Assembly (NCBI RefSeq): GCF_020283565.1 | Contig: NC_060060.1 | Span: 58,451,257-58,515,256, forward strand | Reading direction: 5' to 3' | Source: Trifolium pratense | Taxonomy: Eukaryota; Streptophyta; Magnoliopsida; Fabales; Fabaceae | Length of the DNA stretch: 64,000 nucleotides | Part shown: positions 36,653-48,057 of the stretch, piece after piece | Position numbering within the stretch: position 1 is the stretch's first letter | Layout: every line of letters starts with the position of its first letter | Made by a program: the position numbers and the translations under genes | The notes under the pieces: generated by a model | Database searches by the model: none | What the model saw: the letters and a program-made list of their open reading frames with translations, nothing else | What the model was told of the DNA's origin: nothing

Positions 36653-39600
36653 ATGGTTAAAACTACTCAGAGATCTAATCCTAGTAAAACTCCAAATTCT
36701 AGTGCGATGAGTAGCGAAGCAAGTTCGAGTGGTGGAGTCGATCCACCTCCACAAAGTTTGGTAACATCTGAGTTGGTGAATGTTCCAATATTCTCCAGTC
36801 CAACCATTTCGACTGTGCATGATGTTATTCCAACTTTGCCAATACCAACTATGGCAATTCCGTCCGTGACTGCTGGTTTTGGACGTTCGAAACCACCATC
36901 AGGTCAGGGTTTTATGTATGGGCCTCCCCCTACACTTGGCTTAGGGATGCCAAGTTTCGAATCTGATAGGTATACTTCGCCAAGGGTAACTGCCACACCC
37001 TTAACGACTGCGTCTGTGTTGTCTTTGAGACAGCAAATGGACGAGAGCAACCATGAAATGGTTAATCTCTTAACACAACAAATTGGTACTGTGTTTAATC
37101 CATTAATTCAGAATACTAACGAGAGTTATCAAATGTTGGCATTTCAAATGAGTCGAATTGCAGAATTTTTTGGGACACCTCCACCACCTCCTAGAGTAAA
37201 TCCCATTACTCCACAAGTAATATTACCTGCAATGTCTTCGACTCCAGTGCAGCAAAGGCCAACTTATGTGGCTACTGAAACAGTTCCTAACCCAACACCT
37301 ACGCCAGTCGTACAAGAGGAAACCTATTATCCTCACGAGGTTAATCAAATGCCTCAAGTAGTAAATCAAAACCCTCCTGTTATGAACCCAAATCCACAAG
37401 TGGTACATCAGAACCCCCCAGTGGTAATGGTTAGGAGGAACCAGGATCCTGACGAGGTAGTGCGAGAGGTGCAAAACAATAATTTGCTTGGCCAACACAA
37501 TTTGGCTAACATGGTCGAAACGATTTTGGCCCAAAACGGCCTAAACACGGGTTGTCGAAGGCCAAACTTTGTCTCTGCCTTCACTGAATATGTGCTGCAA
37601 ACCGAGTTACCAAGAGGTTGGAAAGTCCCAAAATACACTAAGTTTGCTGGGGACACTAATGAGTCAACCGTAGAACATATTGCTAGGTATCTAGCTGAGT
37701 CTGGGAATTTGGCGAATAATGAAAATTTGCGAATGAAATATTTTCCTAATTCGCTTACCAAGAATGCATTTACTTGGTTTACAACTTTGCCTCCCAATTC
37801 GATTCATAGTTGGGCCCAATTGGAAAGGACTTTCCATGAGCAATTTTATATGGGCCAAACCAAGATAAGTCTGAAAGAGTTAGCCAGTGTAAAAAGAAAA
37901 AACCAAGAGTCAATTGATGACTATCTAAATAGGTTTCGTTTGCTGAAGTCCAGGTGCTTTACTCAAGTGCCTGAACACGAGCTAGTGGAAATGGCTGCTG
38001 GTGGGTTAGATTATTCAATTCGAAAGAAATTGGATACCCAATACCTTCGAGACATGTCACAGTTGGCTGACAGAGTGAGACAAATCGAAAGGTTAAAAGC
38101 TGAAAAAGTTAGATATTCTAAGTTTCAGAAAAAGAAAGAAATAGGTTTTGTTGATTCCTATGATAATGAAATTGATTATGAAATGAGTGATGAATACTTA
38201 GATTTCGATGATAGTGATATTAATGTGGCGGAATTAAAGCTCGGGCCTCCTTACACTTGCAAATTGTTGAGGCCGTCGAATGGAAAAAATCCTATCGAAC
38301 CAAAAAATGATAAGTTTGTTACGAAAACTTATACTTTCGACATTACTAAATGTGATGAGATTTTTGATTTATTGGTGACTGACGGCCAAATTATTGTGCC
38401 AAAAGATATGAAAATACCACCAATAGAACAAAGAAAGAAAAGAGGTTATTGTAAGTTTCATAATTATTTGGGACATAAAACTTATCAATGTGTTGTTTTC
38501 AGGGATTTGGTGCAAAAAGCGCTGAATGAAGGAAGGCTGAAGTATGCTGATAAGGCAAAGCCTCCAATGAAGGTAGATTCAGACCCCTTGCCACCTGCAG
38601 ACGCTACCTATGTCGAAGTCTATGACTGCAACATGGTTGAAGTGATAGATGCTGCTGCTCCAATCAAGGTTGTGCCTGAAGAGGAGTATGAAAAGAGGGT
38701 ACGTGAGGTGTACCCCAATGCTGAGGAAGAATTGGTGGACTTCCTAAATAGGTGCAAGCTGAAGAATGCTGAAGTGATGCTTTGCCCTAGATGCAGTGCT
38801 GTGTGCGACAAAGAGGCTACTGCAGGCCTTCAAAGTGTTGTACCGTATGCTGAAAACAAGAGAAAATGGCCAAAATCTAGGCCAAATCAAAAAGCTTGGC
38901 CTTATAAAGGGGCCAATTGGGGAAAACCTATTACCAAAGGCCTTTCGATCCAGCAAAGGCTAGGCCCCCAAAACACTTTCAAACCATCTGGGAGAGCACC
39001 TGTTAACCAATGGGTGAGTGGACAGTACGTCACTTTTAATCGAAGGATGATGGAAAATGGAAGCTCTGGTAATGTTAACGTGAACATTGTAGCTGAACCC
39101 AAGGGTTCAAAAGTGGTAGCTGGGAAGGAAACAGTGAATGCTGCCACTGAAGTCAACAAATACTCTTATAGGAATAACTATAAAGGAAAAAATCCTATGA
39201 CCCGCACTCAGTGGCGAAGGTTTCAGAGGAAACAAAAGTTGACAGCCAAAGAGGCTGAGGCTGGGGGCAAGGTTATTGCAACCCAGAAGGCTGAAAAGGT
39301 TGAAATGGCCAAGAGGCCAGTAAAGGAGAGGCTTTCCATAATATTGGAAGAGCCAATAGCTGAAAATGCCCAGGGAGGGGCAGGAGATGAGGATGACATG
39401 GAGGATGATGATCTCCTAGATGAGGGGTCTGATTTTGATGTCATGGTCAATGTGGTGTCTATTCTGCCACTAGAATATGATGTGCCTACTGAAGTCAATG
39501 AGTTGGAAGAGGACTTCGAAGCCCTTAATTTGGCTGATCATAAGCCAATGTGTTATTATGTTATGCAAAATGGTTGTGTCGAAGAGCAAAAAGCTGTCTT

Positions 39601-40270
39601 CGAAAAGCCAGATCTGGGAATGCAGAACCACTTGAAGGCTTTGTTCATTAGGGCAAAAGTCAATAATGTGGGAATCAATAAAGTCTTAGTGGATGGAGGA
39701 GCTGTGGTGAATATCATGCCACACTTCATGTTGAAGAAATTAGGTCTCTATGACACAGACCTTCATTCCCACAATGTGGTGTTGGCCAACTATGAAGGAA
39801 AAACTGGCCATTCCCTGGGGGCAGTGCAATTGGAAGTTTGTGTTGGTAGTACAGTTCGAAAGACCTTGTTCATGGTCATAGCTGCCAAACCTAATTACAA
39901 TCTGTTATTAGGCAGAGAATGGATACACGGTGTTGGAGCTGTTCCCTCAACCATGCACCAAAGATTAATCATATGGAGAGAAGATGGTTTAGTCGAGAAT
40001 GTAGAAGCAGACCAAAGTTCATATGTTTCAGAGACAGGCACTGTGACTTTACAGAACTTCGACAAAAACTTGGCTTTGATTGCTCCTTGTGGTGAGCAAG
40101 ATGCTGCCTTCGATCCAAATGAAGTGGTATCAAAAAATGTATACCATTCAGTTAAGTTGCATCCAACCCATGGCTTTTGTTGGGAAAGGGAAGACATAGA
40201 GGAACCCTTGTGTGAGGATGCATGCCCACCAGTGTCTGGATGGGTCAACCATGATGAGTTTGATGATTGA
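36653..40270 (+). CDS. gag-pro: Gag-protease polyprotein of the Tat retrotransposon
   Basis: This 1,205-residue ORF starts at the first ATG after the primer-binding site. A Pro/Gln-rich N-terminal region (1-280) precedes the retrotransposon Gag domain (about 330-470; FTWFTTLPPNSIHSWAQLE core). A Cys/His motif of the C-x2-H-x4-H-x4-C type (CKFHNYLGHKTYQC, about 600-613) follows. Basic and acidic linkers then lead to an aspartic protease with VLVDGGAVVNIMP (about 1010-1022), the Tat-type variant of the D-S/T-G active site. It would form capsid-like particles and process Gag-Pol. The C-terminus overlaps the pol frame by about 60 bases. The frame is fully open, so Gag could still be made. Confidence 0.85.
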   Translation: MVKTTQRSNPSKTPNSSAMSSEASSSGGVDPPPQSLVTSELVNVPIFSSPTISTVHDVIPTLPIPTMAIPSVTAGFGRSKPPSGQGFMYGPPPTLGLGMPSFESDRYTSPRVTATPLTTASVLSLRQQMDESNHEMVNLLTQQIGTVFNPLIQNTNESYQMLAFQMSRIAEFFGTPPPPPRVNPITPQVILPAMSSTPVQQRPTYVATETVPNPTPTPVVQEETYYPHEVNQMPQVVNQNPPVMNPNPQVVHQNPPVVMVRRNQDPDEVVREVQNNNLLGQHNLANMVETILAQNGLNTGCRRPNFVSAFTEYVLQTELPRGWKVPKYTKFAGDTNESTVEHIARYLAESGNLANNENLRMKYFPNSLTKNAFTWFTTLPPNSIHSWAQLERTFHEQFYMGQTKISLKELASVKRKNQESIDDYLNRFRLLKSRCFTQVPEHELVEMAAGGLDYSIRKKLDTQYLRDMSQLADRVRQIERLKAEKVRYSKFQKKKEIGFVDSYDNEIDYEMSDEYLDFDDSDINVAELKLGPPYTCKLLRPSNGKNPIEPKNDKFVTKTYTFDITKCDEIFDLLVTDGQIIVPKDMKIPPIEQRKKRGYCKFHNYLGHKTYQCVVFRDLVQKALNEGRLKYADKAKPPMKVDSDPLPPADATYVEVYDCNMVEVIDAAAPIKVVPEEEYEKRVREVYPNAEEELVDFLNRCKLKNAEVMLCPRCSAVCDKEATAGLQSVVPYAENKRKWPKSRPNQKAWPYKGANWGKPITKGLSIQQRLGPQNTFKPSGRAPVNQWVSGQYVTFNRRMMENGSSGNVNVNIVAEPKGSKVVAGKETVNAATEVNKYSYRNNYKGKNPMTRTQWRRFQRKQKLTAKEAEAGGKVIATQKAEKVEMAKRPVKERLSIILEEPIAENAQGGAGDEDDMEDDDLLDEGSDFDVMVNVVSILPLEYDVPTEVNELEEDFEALNLADHKPMCYYVMQNGCVEEQKAVFEKPDLGMQNHLKALFIRAKVNNVGINKVLVDGGAVVNIMPHFMLKKLGLYDTDLHSHNVVLANYEGKTGHSLGAVQLEVCVGSTVRKTLFMVIAAKPNYNLLLGREWIHGVGAVPSTMHQRLIIWREDGLVENVEADQSSYVSETGTVTLQNFDKNLALIAPCGEQDAAFDPNEVVSKNVYHSVKLHPTHGFCWEREDIEEPLCEDACPPVSGWVNHDEFDD

Positions 40271-43200
40271 ATCCCCAGCATGGGATCGAATTACGGCTTA
40301 CGCAGCCGAGAATAGAATCAAAATGGCTCTTGAGGCCATCAATGTTCAAGAAAATATGGCTGTCGAAGCCAATGATGACTTAAGGGACAAACTGGCCTTG
40401 GAGGCTAGTGAAGTAAATGATGGAAAAAAGCAAAGGTTAGATTGCATCTATGATGATGAGCCTTTGGGTTTTGAGAAAGATCCACATAGTTCGATTCAGA
40501 GAATGCAAGCCCAAGATCCTTTGCAGGAAGTTGATATTGGGGATGGCTTTGTTAAAAGGCCAACTTACATTAGTGCCAATATAGACCCAACCCTAAAAGA
40601 AAAAATGGTCGAGTTGCTTAAGAAATACAGAGACTGCTTTGCATGGGACTATAACGAAATGCCTGGGTTAAGCAGAAATCTGGTGGAGCATAGGCTACCC
40701 CTTCGACCAGATAAGAAACCTGTAAAGCAGCTTCCAAGGAGGTTTGCACCGGAAATCATGACAAAGATCAAAGCAGAAATTGAAAGGTTGCTCAAATGCA
40801 AGTTCATTCGAACAACCAGGAGATTTCCTTGGCTTTGTTGTGCATAAGAAGGGCATAGAAATTAACCAAAATAAGACAAAGGCTATCATGGAGACAAAAC
40901 CTCCAGGAACGAAGAAACAGCTTCAATCTTTGCTAGGAAAGGTCAATTTCTTGAGAAGGTTTATATCAAACCTAAGTGGCAAAGCTCAACCTTTTTCTCC
41001 ACTGCTAAGGCTCAAGAAAGGTGATGTATTTGAATGGGGAACGGAACAACAAAAGGCATTTGATGATATCAAGGCATACTTGTCGAAGCCTCCAACTTTA
41101 ATGCCTCCTATTCGAAACAAAGAAATGAAGTTGTACATCGCAGCATCAGATTCGACTATTGGAAGCATGCTCGCACAAGAGGATGAAAATGGCGTAGAAA
41201 AGGCTATTTACTATCTAAGTAGAATCCTGAATGATGCTGAAACTAGATATAGTCCAATTGAAAAGCTTTGTCTATGTTTGTATTTCTCTTGTACCAAACT
41301 TAAGCAATATATCAAACCAGTTCATGTTTATGTTTATTCTCATTTTGACATCATTAAACATATGTTATTAAAACCAATTTTGCATAGTCGAATTGGGAAA
41401 TGGGCTTTAGCTTTAACTGAATATTCATTGACTTACCAACCCCTGAGGGCTGTAAAAGGTCAAGTAGTGGCTGACTTCCTTGTTGACCACTCGGTGGCTG
41501 AGACCCCAATAACATATGTAGAACATGAACCTTGGATGTTGTACTTTGATGGCTCGAAGCACAAACATGGTACAGGAATTGGAATCTTAATCATTTCTCC
41601 TTTAAAGATTCCAACAAAATTTAAGTATAAGATTAATGGAACATGCTCTAATAATGAAGCCGAGTACGAGGCTTTAATTGCAGGTCTAAGGATTATTCTA
41701 GACTTAGGGGCAAAACATGTTAAAATCAGAGGAGATTCTGAGTTAGTAATAAAACAATTGGCAAAGGAATACAAATGCATTCAAGAACATTTGATGAAAT
41801 ACTTTGTCATTGCCTTCTCGTTACTAAAACGATTTGATTCGTGTGACATTCAACACGTACCTCGGATCGAAAACCAAGAAGCAAATGACTTAGCCCAAAT
41901 TGCTTCTGGTTATAAGGTAACAAGGAAAAAATTAGATGAGATAGTTGAAATTAAAGAAAAACTAATCTCATGTGAGGTAATACCCCATCAGCTGGGGGCA
42001 AATGAGCTAAATGTCGAAAGGGAGTCCGAAATGGCTGATGCACACTTTGATGAAGTAATGACTGAAGTCTTCGTGATTGACAATTTGGCTAACAAGGATT
42101 GGAGACAACCCATTGTTAAATACATAGAAAATCCAACAGGTATAGCCGATAGGAAGATTAAGTATAGAGCCTTGAATTATACAATCATGGGAAATGAGCT
42201 ATTTAAGAAGACTCCTGAAGGGGTTTTGTTGAAATGCCTAAATGAAAATGAAGCGTATGTAGCAGTTTCAAATGCCCATAGTGGAGCCTGTGGTGCCCAT
42301 CAAGCAGGCCACAAAATGAAATGGCTTTTGTTTCGACAAGGTTTGTATTGGCCTTCCATGCTTAAGGATTGCATAGAATATGCGAAAGGCTGTCAAGAGT
42401 GTCAAAAACACGCAGGGATACAACACGTCCCTGCCAGTGAGTTGCATTCGATTATCAAACCTTGGCCTTTTAGAGGCTGGGCTTTAGATTTAATTGGTGA
42501 GATTAGGCCCGCGTCATCCAAGAACCAACGTTATATACTAGTTGGGATTGATTATTTTACCAAATGGATAGAGGCCGTTGCCCTAACAAACGTGGATCAG
42601 GAAACAGTGATCAATTTTATCCAAGACCATATTATTTATAGGTTTGGGCTTCCTGAGACGATCACTACGGACCAAGGAACGGTGTTTGTTGGTCGAAAGA
42701 TGCAAGATTTTGCTGAACAATTAGGTTTTAAGCTAATGACTTCGACGCCTTATTATGCTCAAGCAAATGGCCAAGTTGAAGCAGCCAACAAGGTTATAAT
42801 TAGTTTAATTAAGAAGCACGTTGCTCAAAAGCCAAAGAATTGGCATAAGACCTTGGACCAAGTCCTATGGGCATGCAGGAACTCTCCTAAAGAGTCAACA
42901 GGTTCGACACCTTTTCGACTAACATATGGTCACGATGCTGTGTTACCTGTTGAAATAATGATGCAGTCAATTCGAGTGCAAAGGCAATGGGAACTACCTC
43001 CTGATCACTATGGGAACATAATGTTAGATGAATTAACAGACGTGGATGAGGAGAGGTTGCAGGCGTTAGATGCTTTGATTCGACAAAAGGAACGAACTGC
43101 TAGAGCATATAACAAAAAGGTCAAATCCAAACTCTTTGACGTAGGAGACTTAGTTTGGAAAGTCATCCTCCCCATGGACAGACGAGATCGAGTCTTTGGA

Positions 43201-43365
43201 AAGTGGTCACCCAATTGGGAAGGACCATTTAAGATTTCTCAAGTTTTGTCAAATGGAGCTTATGAGATTGAAGAGTTAACTCCTGAGAAACGTTCAGTCA
43301 ACATGAATGGCAAATATTTAAAGAAATACAAGCCAATGTTGCAAGAAATAACCATAAAAAAATGA
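40218..43365 (+). pseudogene. pol: Pol of the Tat retrotransposon with reverse transcriptase core deleted
   Basis: Two frames meet at a deletion. The first (40218-40847) covers the linker and the RT start (IKAEIERLLKCKFIRTT). The second, in the next frame, resumes at GDFLGFVVHKKGIEIN (from about 40820) and runs to 43365. RT normally has about 150 residues between these motifs, including the YxDD active site, and they are absent. The remainder is intact: RNase H (about 41110-41460); second, archaeal-type RNase H with DGSKHKHGTG, EAEYEA and GDSEL (41540-41900); integrase with a zinc-binding H/C region (42280-42420) and catalytic Asp (WALDLIG), Asp (TTDQG) and Glu (GQVEAAN); and a C-terminal GPF-type module. 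RT must be supplied in trans for mobility. Confidence 0.88.
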
Positions 43366-43508
43366 ATAACGCAAGAATAAAATTTGCGAAATGGTAAAAG
43401 GAAATGCCAAGAATCAAGTTTTATTTCATATAAAATCAACAATACAACCAATCATTCAAGAATGTTCAAGAAAATACAAGAAATGGTTGAATGTTGAAAG
43501 ATAACCAT

Positions 43509-43859
43509 TTAAGGTTTACTCTGAACCCGAGTTCCCTCATCCTTTGAATCAGAATTGGAAAGTTCTGAGATCTGAGAGTCTTCATCCTCAGAAGAAGGAG
43601 TCGGAGTTCCTGGGTATTCTTCGTCAGGCTCTAGGGTACTGAGGAACTTGAGGTAGTCTTCATCTTCGTCGTCTGAACTAGAGCCTGAGGAGTCAGAAGA
43701 GAGAACGATGGTTTCTACTACCTTAGCCGATGATGGCCTAGGGCGAAGGATTCTAGTGCGTGGAGGTTTGGAAGCTGGAACCTTGGTTCGTCCCCTTCCA
43801 GGAGGATGTGGCGTGCTTGAGCCTGGGATGGAAGAAGGAGGATTTTTCTTGTTATCCAT
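43509..43859 (-). CDS. Small acidic Ser-rich antisense ORF of the retrotransposon
   Basis: This 116-residue ORF lies antisense just downstream of pol. The N-terminus is basic and Pro-rich (RGRTKVPASKPPRTRILRPR). The C-terminal half is acidic, rich in Ser, Asp and Glu (SSDSSGSSSDDEDEDYL, then PTPSSEDEDSQISELS). A perfect TATAAATA lies on the minus strand at 43936-43929, about 70 bp upstream of the ATG, arguing for a real transcription unit. I recognise no domain. The charge pattern would suit a nuclear or chromatin-associated protein, but that is only a guess. Confidence 0.5.
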   Translation of the reverse strand: MDNKKNPPSSIPGSSTPHPPGRGRTKVPASKPPRTRILRPRPSSAKVVETIVLSSDSSGSSSDDEDEDYLKFLSTLEPDEEYPGTPTPSSEDEDSQISELSNSDSKDEGTRVQSKP

Positions 43860-43928
43860 TCTTTGTGGAGAGGTGTTGATGCGTTAGTTTGTATAAAGTG
43901 ATGAGCAAAAAGAGTTGCAAGGCGTGAG

Positions 43929-43936
43929 TATTTATA
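43929..43936 (-). promoter_or_regulatory. TATA box for the small antisense ORF
   Basis: TATAAATA on the minus strand, about 70 bp before the ATG at 43859, the expected distance for a plant core promoter plus a short leader. Confidence 0.5.
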
Positions 43937-44323
43937 GAAGAATTAAGACGCGTTAATGACCAGGCAGTTACAACTAACCAAGGTCAGTTTACATAGGAAA
44001 TGCCATTGCATTAATGCTCAAAGCCATCTAGTTAACTGTGTTGACTACTTTGGAAACATGTTCGCTTCATTCCTTACAAAGTGCCATTAATAAGGCTTGG
44101 GAGAATGGCCCAAAAGAAGGAAAGCAAACAATAACAAAAGAATAAAATACTCAGCCAATATATGAACATGCAGCATTTAAAAAAAAAAAAAGGCCAAAAC
44201 GGGCATACATTCAAAAGCCATGTACGAAATTGTTTGACAGTTGCTAGTGTTAAGAGAGTTACAATACGACATCCAAAAGAAAAAGAAAGAAAAAGCTCGA
44301 AACTAAAAGGAAAAACTACAAAG

Positions 44324-47300
44324 TCAAGGGTGTGGTTGAGATGTCGAAGGAGGTTTTCGATTGGCCGCTTGAAATTGGTAATACTGAGTTCGAATGGACG
44401 CCAGTTTACGTTGTAGCATTTCCTTATCACTAGAAAGGTGCTCGACTCGCTTCTGGACAGCTAAACCCTCACTGTAGTGTTGGATACCTTCACGTGCTAG
44501 CTCATCAAGCTTAACCTTTTGTGCTTCGATAGCCACTGCAGCTAGCTTTTCCATCTTAGCCTCTTCCTGTCGAACCTTTTCCTTTAGCGCTTCAATTTCA
44601 GACTGCCATTGAGCAATATTGTTCTCACAAGCCACAAGTTGCTCAAGGGCTTCATCAGAGGCAGCCTTGATAGTTGTGACCTCTGCATTGCAACTATTAG
44701 CTTGCTCGAAATGTTGTTGCTGGGTGGCAAGCAGAGATGTTAAAAGGCCGCTAGTCCTGGTTAGGAGCTGAGTTTGACTAATGAATTGTTCTAAAAAGGT
44801 TTCAGCCTGAGTTACTAGAAGGAACATTGCTTCGTCAGTCCTTGGGTTTTGCAGCTTGCGAAAAAGGGCTTTGATGTTGTAATATATGGAAGAATTACGC
44901 TCAAGCAGGCCCAACATATCCCCATCAAGAATTTCTCGCCTGAACCTGATTTCATGCTCAAACTGTTCTTGCTCAAGTACATCTCCGTTACCCTCTGTGT
45001 CCTCAACAGCGGAGCTAGAGGTGCCATGGCTTGATAAAAGCTTGTTAAGTGCGTCGACTGGAGTTAAATCTTTTAACTCTTTAGCAAGTTCAGCTGGCAG
45101 GACAACAGTGGGAAGTGGCTTCGACACGGAAGTTCCCTCTTCACCAAGTGAATCACCAATATAGGAGTCCCCATCTTCAGAGTCGAAAGTGCCAGCACTG
45201 GGTGAACTAGATTCATGGTTTGACCCACTTGGTTGTGGTTGATTGGTAGTGGAGTGCTCACCATCAACTGTTGGCCTTTGTTCAGTATTAGCAATAGGGT
45301 CAGCTTGAAAGTTGGTTGGAGGATCATTATTGGCCAATACTTGGGCAGGATGTGTCGAAGGGTTCGGTTGTGGTAGGTTTCGATCGAGTTGGTCTCCTTC
45401 ATTGTTAGGCTTAAGATTGTCATCTTCGAAAGCGCGGTGAGGCGAGCTAGGAGCCTTGGGCGGTGATGAGGTTTCAGTAGGAATGGCCGTTTCGAGAGGC
45501 TGAGGAGATGAGATTTTTTCTGCAACATCTTCAGGATGCGCATCGCTTGGTCCTTCGACCACCCCCTCAGCCGCTTTGCTAAGAGCAGGCTCCTCCTGAG
45601 GAATAACTTGAGCAGAGTTTTGTGGCTGAAACAAACAAAACCATGAAAGAATGAGTGACACAGTCAAAAGCTGGAGAAATAACAAGAAGTAAGAATGGCT
45701 TACTTGGGTTTGAGGGGTAGCAGAAGTTTCAGGTTGTGAAGTTGTTTCTTTTGCAGTAGCAGAAGCCTCGACAACAGTAGCTGCAGCAGGAGATTTTTTC
45801 TGCTTCTTTTTCTTCTTTTTCTTCCTCTCCGATTGTTCCAAAGGAGGGTCCTCAGGTGATGCCAGAGTATCAGGTTGTGCCTCAATCTCAGAGGACGTGC
45901 GCTCAGGAGTACTTTCTTGGGTGGGTTGGTGTTCTTTCTTCTTCTTCTTCTTTTTCTTTTTCTCATCAGTAATGGGTTCAGCACTAGGAAAAAGATCTTG
46001 AGTAGTAGCAACGGTAGTCTGCTCGGGGATGGTCGAGAGAACAGGAATATCCTGCAAGCCACAGCTTCGTAAGTTCGCAGGTAAGAAAAAGAAAAGAAAA
46101 GTCTTTTGCTAGATAAGTACCTTATCTGGAGCACTCGAATAAGTGGTAGGAATAGGCCTTTGTTTCTTTGAAACAGAAGGAGTTTCAGTTGAAGGAGGCC
46201 TCTTGCGTGAAGCAATCTAGAAAGGGCATATCAAAGTTAACATAGAAATCTTACAGAAGTGTGAGAAGCCACAAGAAGGTAAAAGCCTACCTTTAGTTCA
46301 ACCTTAGATGGTGGAGGAAGAGGCTTGCTAGAGTTGCTGGAACCTGCCTTCGACTTACTCCCTGCATCGAAGAGGTGCGCATAAGAGAAAAGCACGCAAG
46401 GTAAAAATTATGCAAGTAAAAGTAGGACCAAAAGAATACCTCTGGCGTTCAATTTCGACTTAATCTTGTTCAAAATAGATGAGTCGAACCCATTAGAGAT
46501 AGCGGTAAGCAAGGCAGTCTTGTCGACCAGGCGTCCTTCATAGTGTCGAGACCACCAGGTAAAAAATTCCCTAGTGCAGGCATGTGAGGGAGCGAAGTCG
46601 AATGGGGTAAGCTCATAAGAAGGCTGATTGAAATGGTTCAAGAATGAATGGAACTGTGGTTCTGTCATGCCATGCTTGCCTAAACAAACCTCCCTCTCTT
46701 CCAAATATATGCTCTTAGGGAGTATTTGAGTTAAGCCAAATTGGCGAGACACCAGGTTTGGGAAGTAACCAACTAACCCAAAATCTCCAGAGGTCAAGCC
46801 AATTCGACAAGACAAGACTGTAGGCATCAAGTAAGCAGTCCAAATGTTGTTGGTTACCATCTCGAATTCTGGTGGAGAAGGAAATCTGTGAGTAAACCAA
46901 GGAGGACCAAGTGGCCTATCCACAAAGGGAGCAAAGCTAGGCTTGAACTTCTTCAGGCTGAGAAAAGTATTAAAATACTGTTGGAAAGCTACATCATAAC
47001 CAAGGCCTCTTTCCCTAGGCACCATCCTCGCCAACCTTGTGCCTTCGACTCGACGTGTTCTCGATTCCTCATAGTATGGCTCAGGTAAGAAAAGGTCAAG
47101 TTCAGCATGAAAAGTGGCAGTTAACCATAATTGCAGCAACCAAAAAGGGCCAGCACCTAAAAAGGTAGATCCATCGCCTGTTCTTTTAAGGTGTTCACAA
47201 GCATCCCTCATGGATTCATAAAGACATCCAAGAATAAGCCGAGCGAAGTTGAATTGCTGGCATTCATGTAATTGAATAGCCATAGGGATGAATTTCTTGG

Positions 47301-48057
47301 CTACTTGGAGAGATTGAGTGCAGAAGACATACTGCGATAACCATAAGGTTAGGAAAGCAACGTGTTCTTCGTCACCTACTTCATCGCTGGTCTTTCGATT
47401 TTCCACGATGTATTTAGAGTAAGACTTGTTTCGAAAATCAAATTTGATGGTGTCGGAAGCCTTGCAAGGATCATAAGTGTCGCCAAGAGGCGATAAGCCA
47501 GTAATGGCAGCAACATCCAGCAGTGTAGGAGTCATCATGCCACATTCGAAGTGGAAGGTGTTGGTAGAGGACTCAAAGAAGTGTAAAGCCGCAATAATCA
47601 TCTCCTGCTGGTATTTAAGGCCTGTCCGAGAGAGCTGAATAAGGTCATAAATACCACAAGCTTGCCAAATATCCGCTTTATCACGTTGTACCCTGTCTAA
47701 CCAGCCCAGGTATTGGTCATTCAAAGAAGGAGCCGATCGAAATACTCTGTTAGGCGCCTTGATATAGCTAAAGTTATAGGGTTCACTGATGAAAACCCTA
47801 GGAACACAAGGTTTATAAACAGGAAAAATAGACAAAACCTTGGAATTCCGACTTTTATCACTTGGTTTGGGTCCCCCAAACGCATGCACAAGATTATCAA
47901 CAGAATAAGGAAAGATCAATTAATTTTCCCAAAACTTTTGCAAGTCTAGACGCAACGATGGTTCTGGAACCACGTCCGTATCGTAAGAAGAAAGAGTGGC
48001 GGCGGTCCACTTACCGGCGGAAGGAAGGATTTTTCCAACATTTGGACCTGACGCCAT
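44324..48057 (-). pseudogene. Antisense five-exon plant-mobile-domain (PMD) gene carried by the retrotransposon, with an early stop
   Basis: Five exons join in phase on the minus strand: 48057-46440, 46361-46291, 46216-46121, 46051-45704 and 45625-44324, all GT-AG. Together they give about 1,140 codons. Exon 1 encodes a plant mobile domain (aminotransferase-like PMD, PF10536 type), seen in VFRSAPSLNDQYLGWLDRV, FHFECGMMTPTLLDVAAITG and later conserved Trp-rich segments. Exons 2-4 are basic and Lys-rich (KKKKKK runs). Exon 5 is acidic then predicted coiled coil (about 44400-44700). One in-frame TAA (47922-47920, codon 46) interrupts exon 1; otherwise the frame is open. A TATA box lies about 250 bp upstream (48304-48311). 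PMD antisense ORFs are known passengers of Tat elements. The role is unproven, possibly interference with host silencing. Confidence 0.75.

Noticed and set aside
39895..40281. Antisense ORFs opposite gag-pro (several of 60-130 aa)
   Set aside because: They are shadows of the long sense frame. Unlike the antisense genes at 43.5-48.1 kb they have no promoter, splice or domain support.
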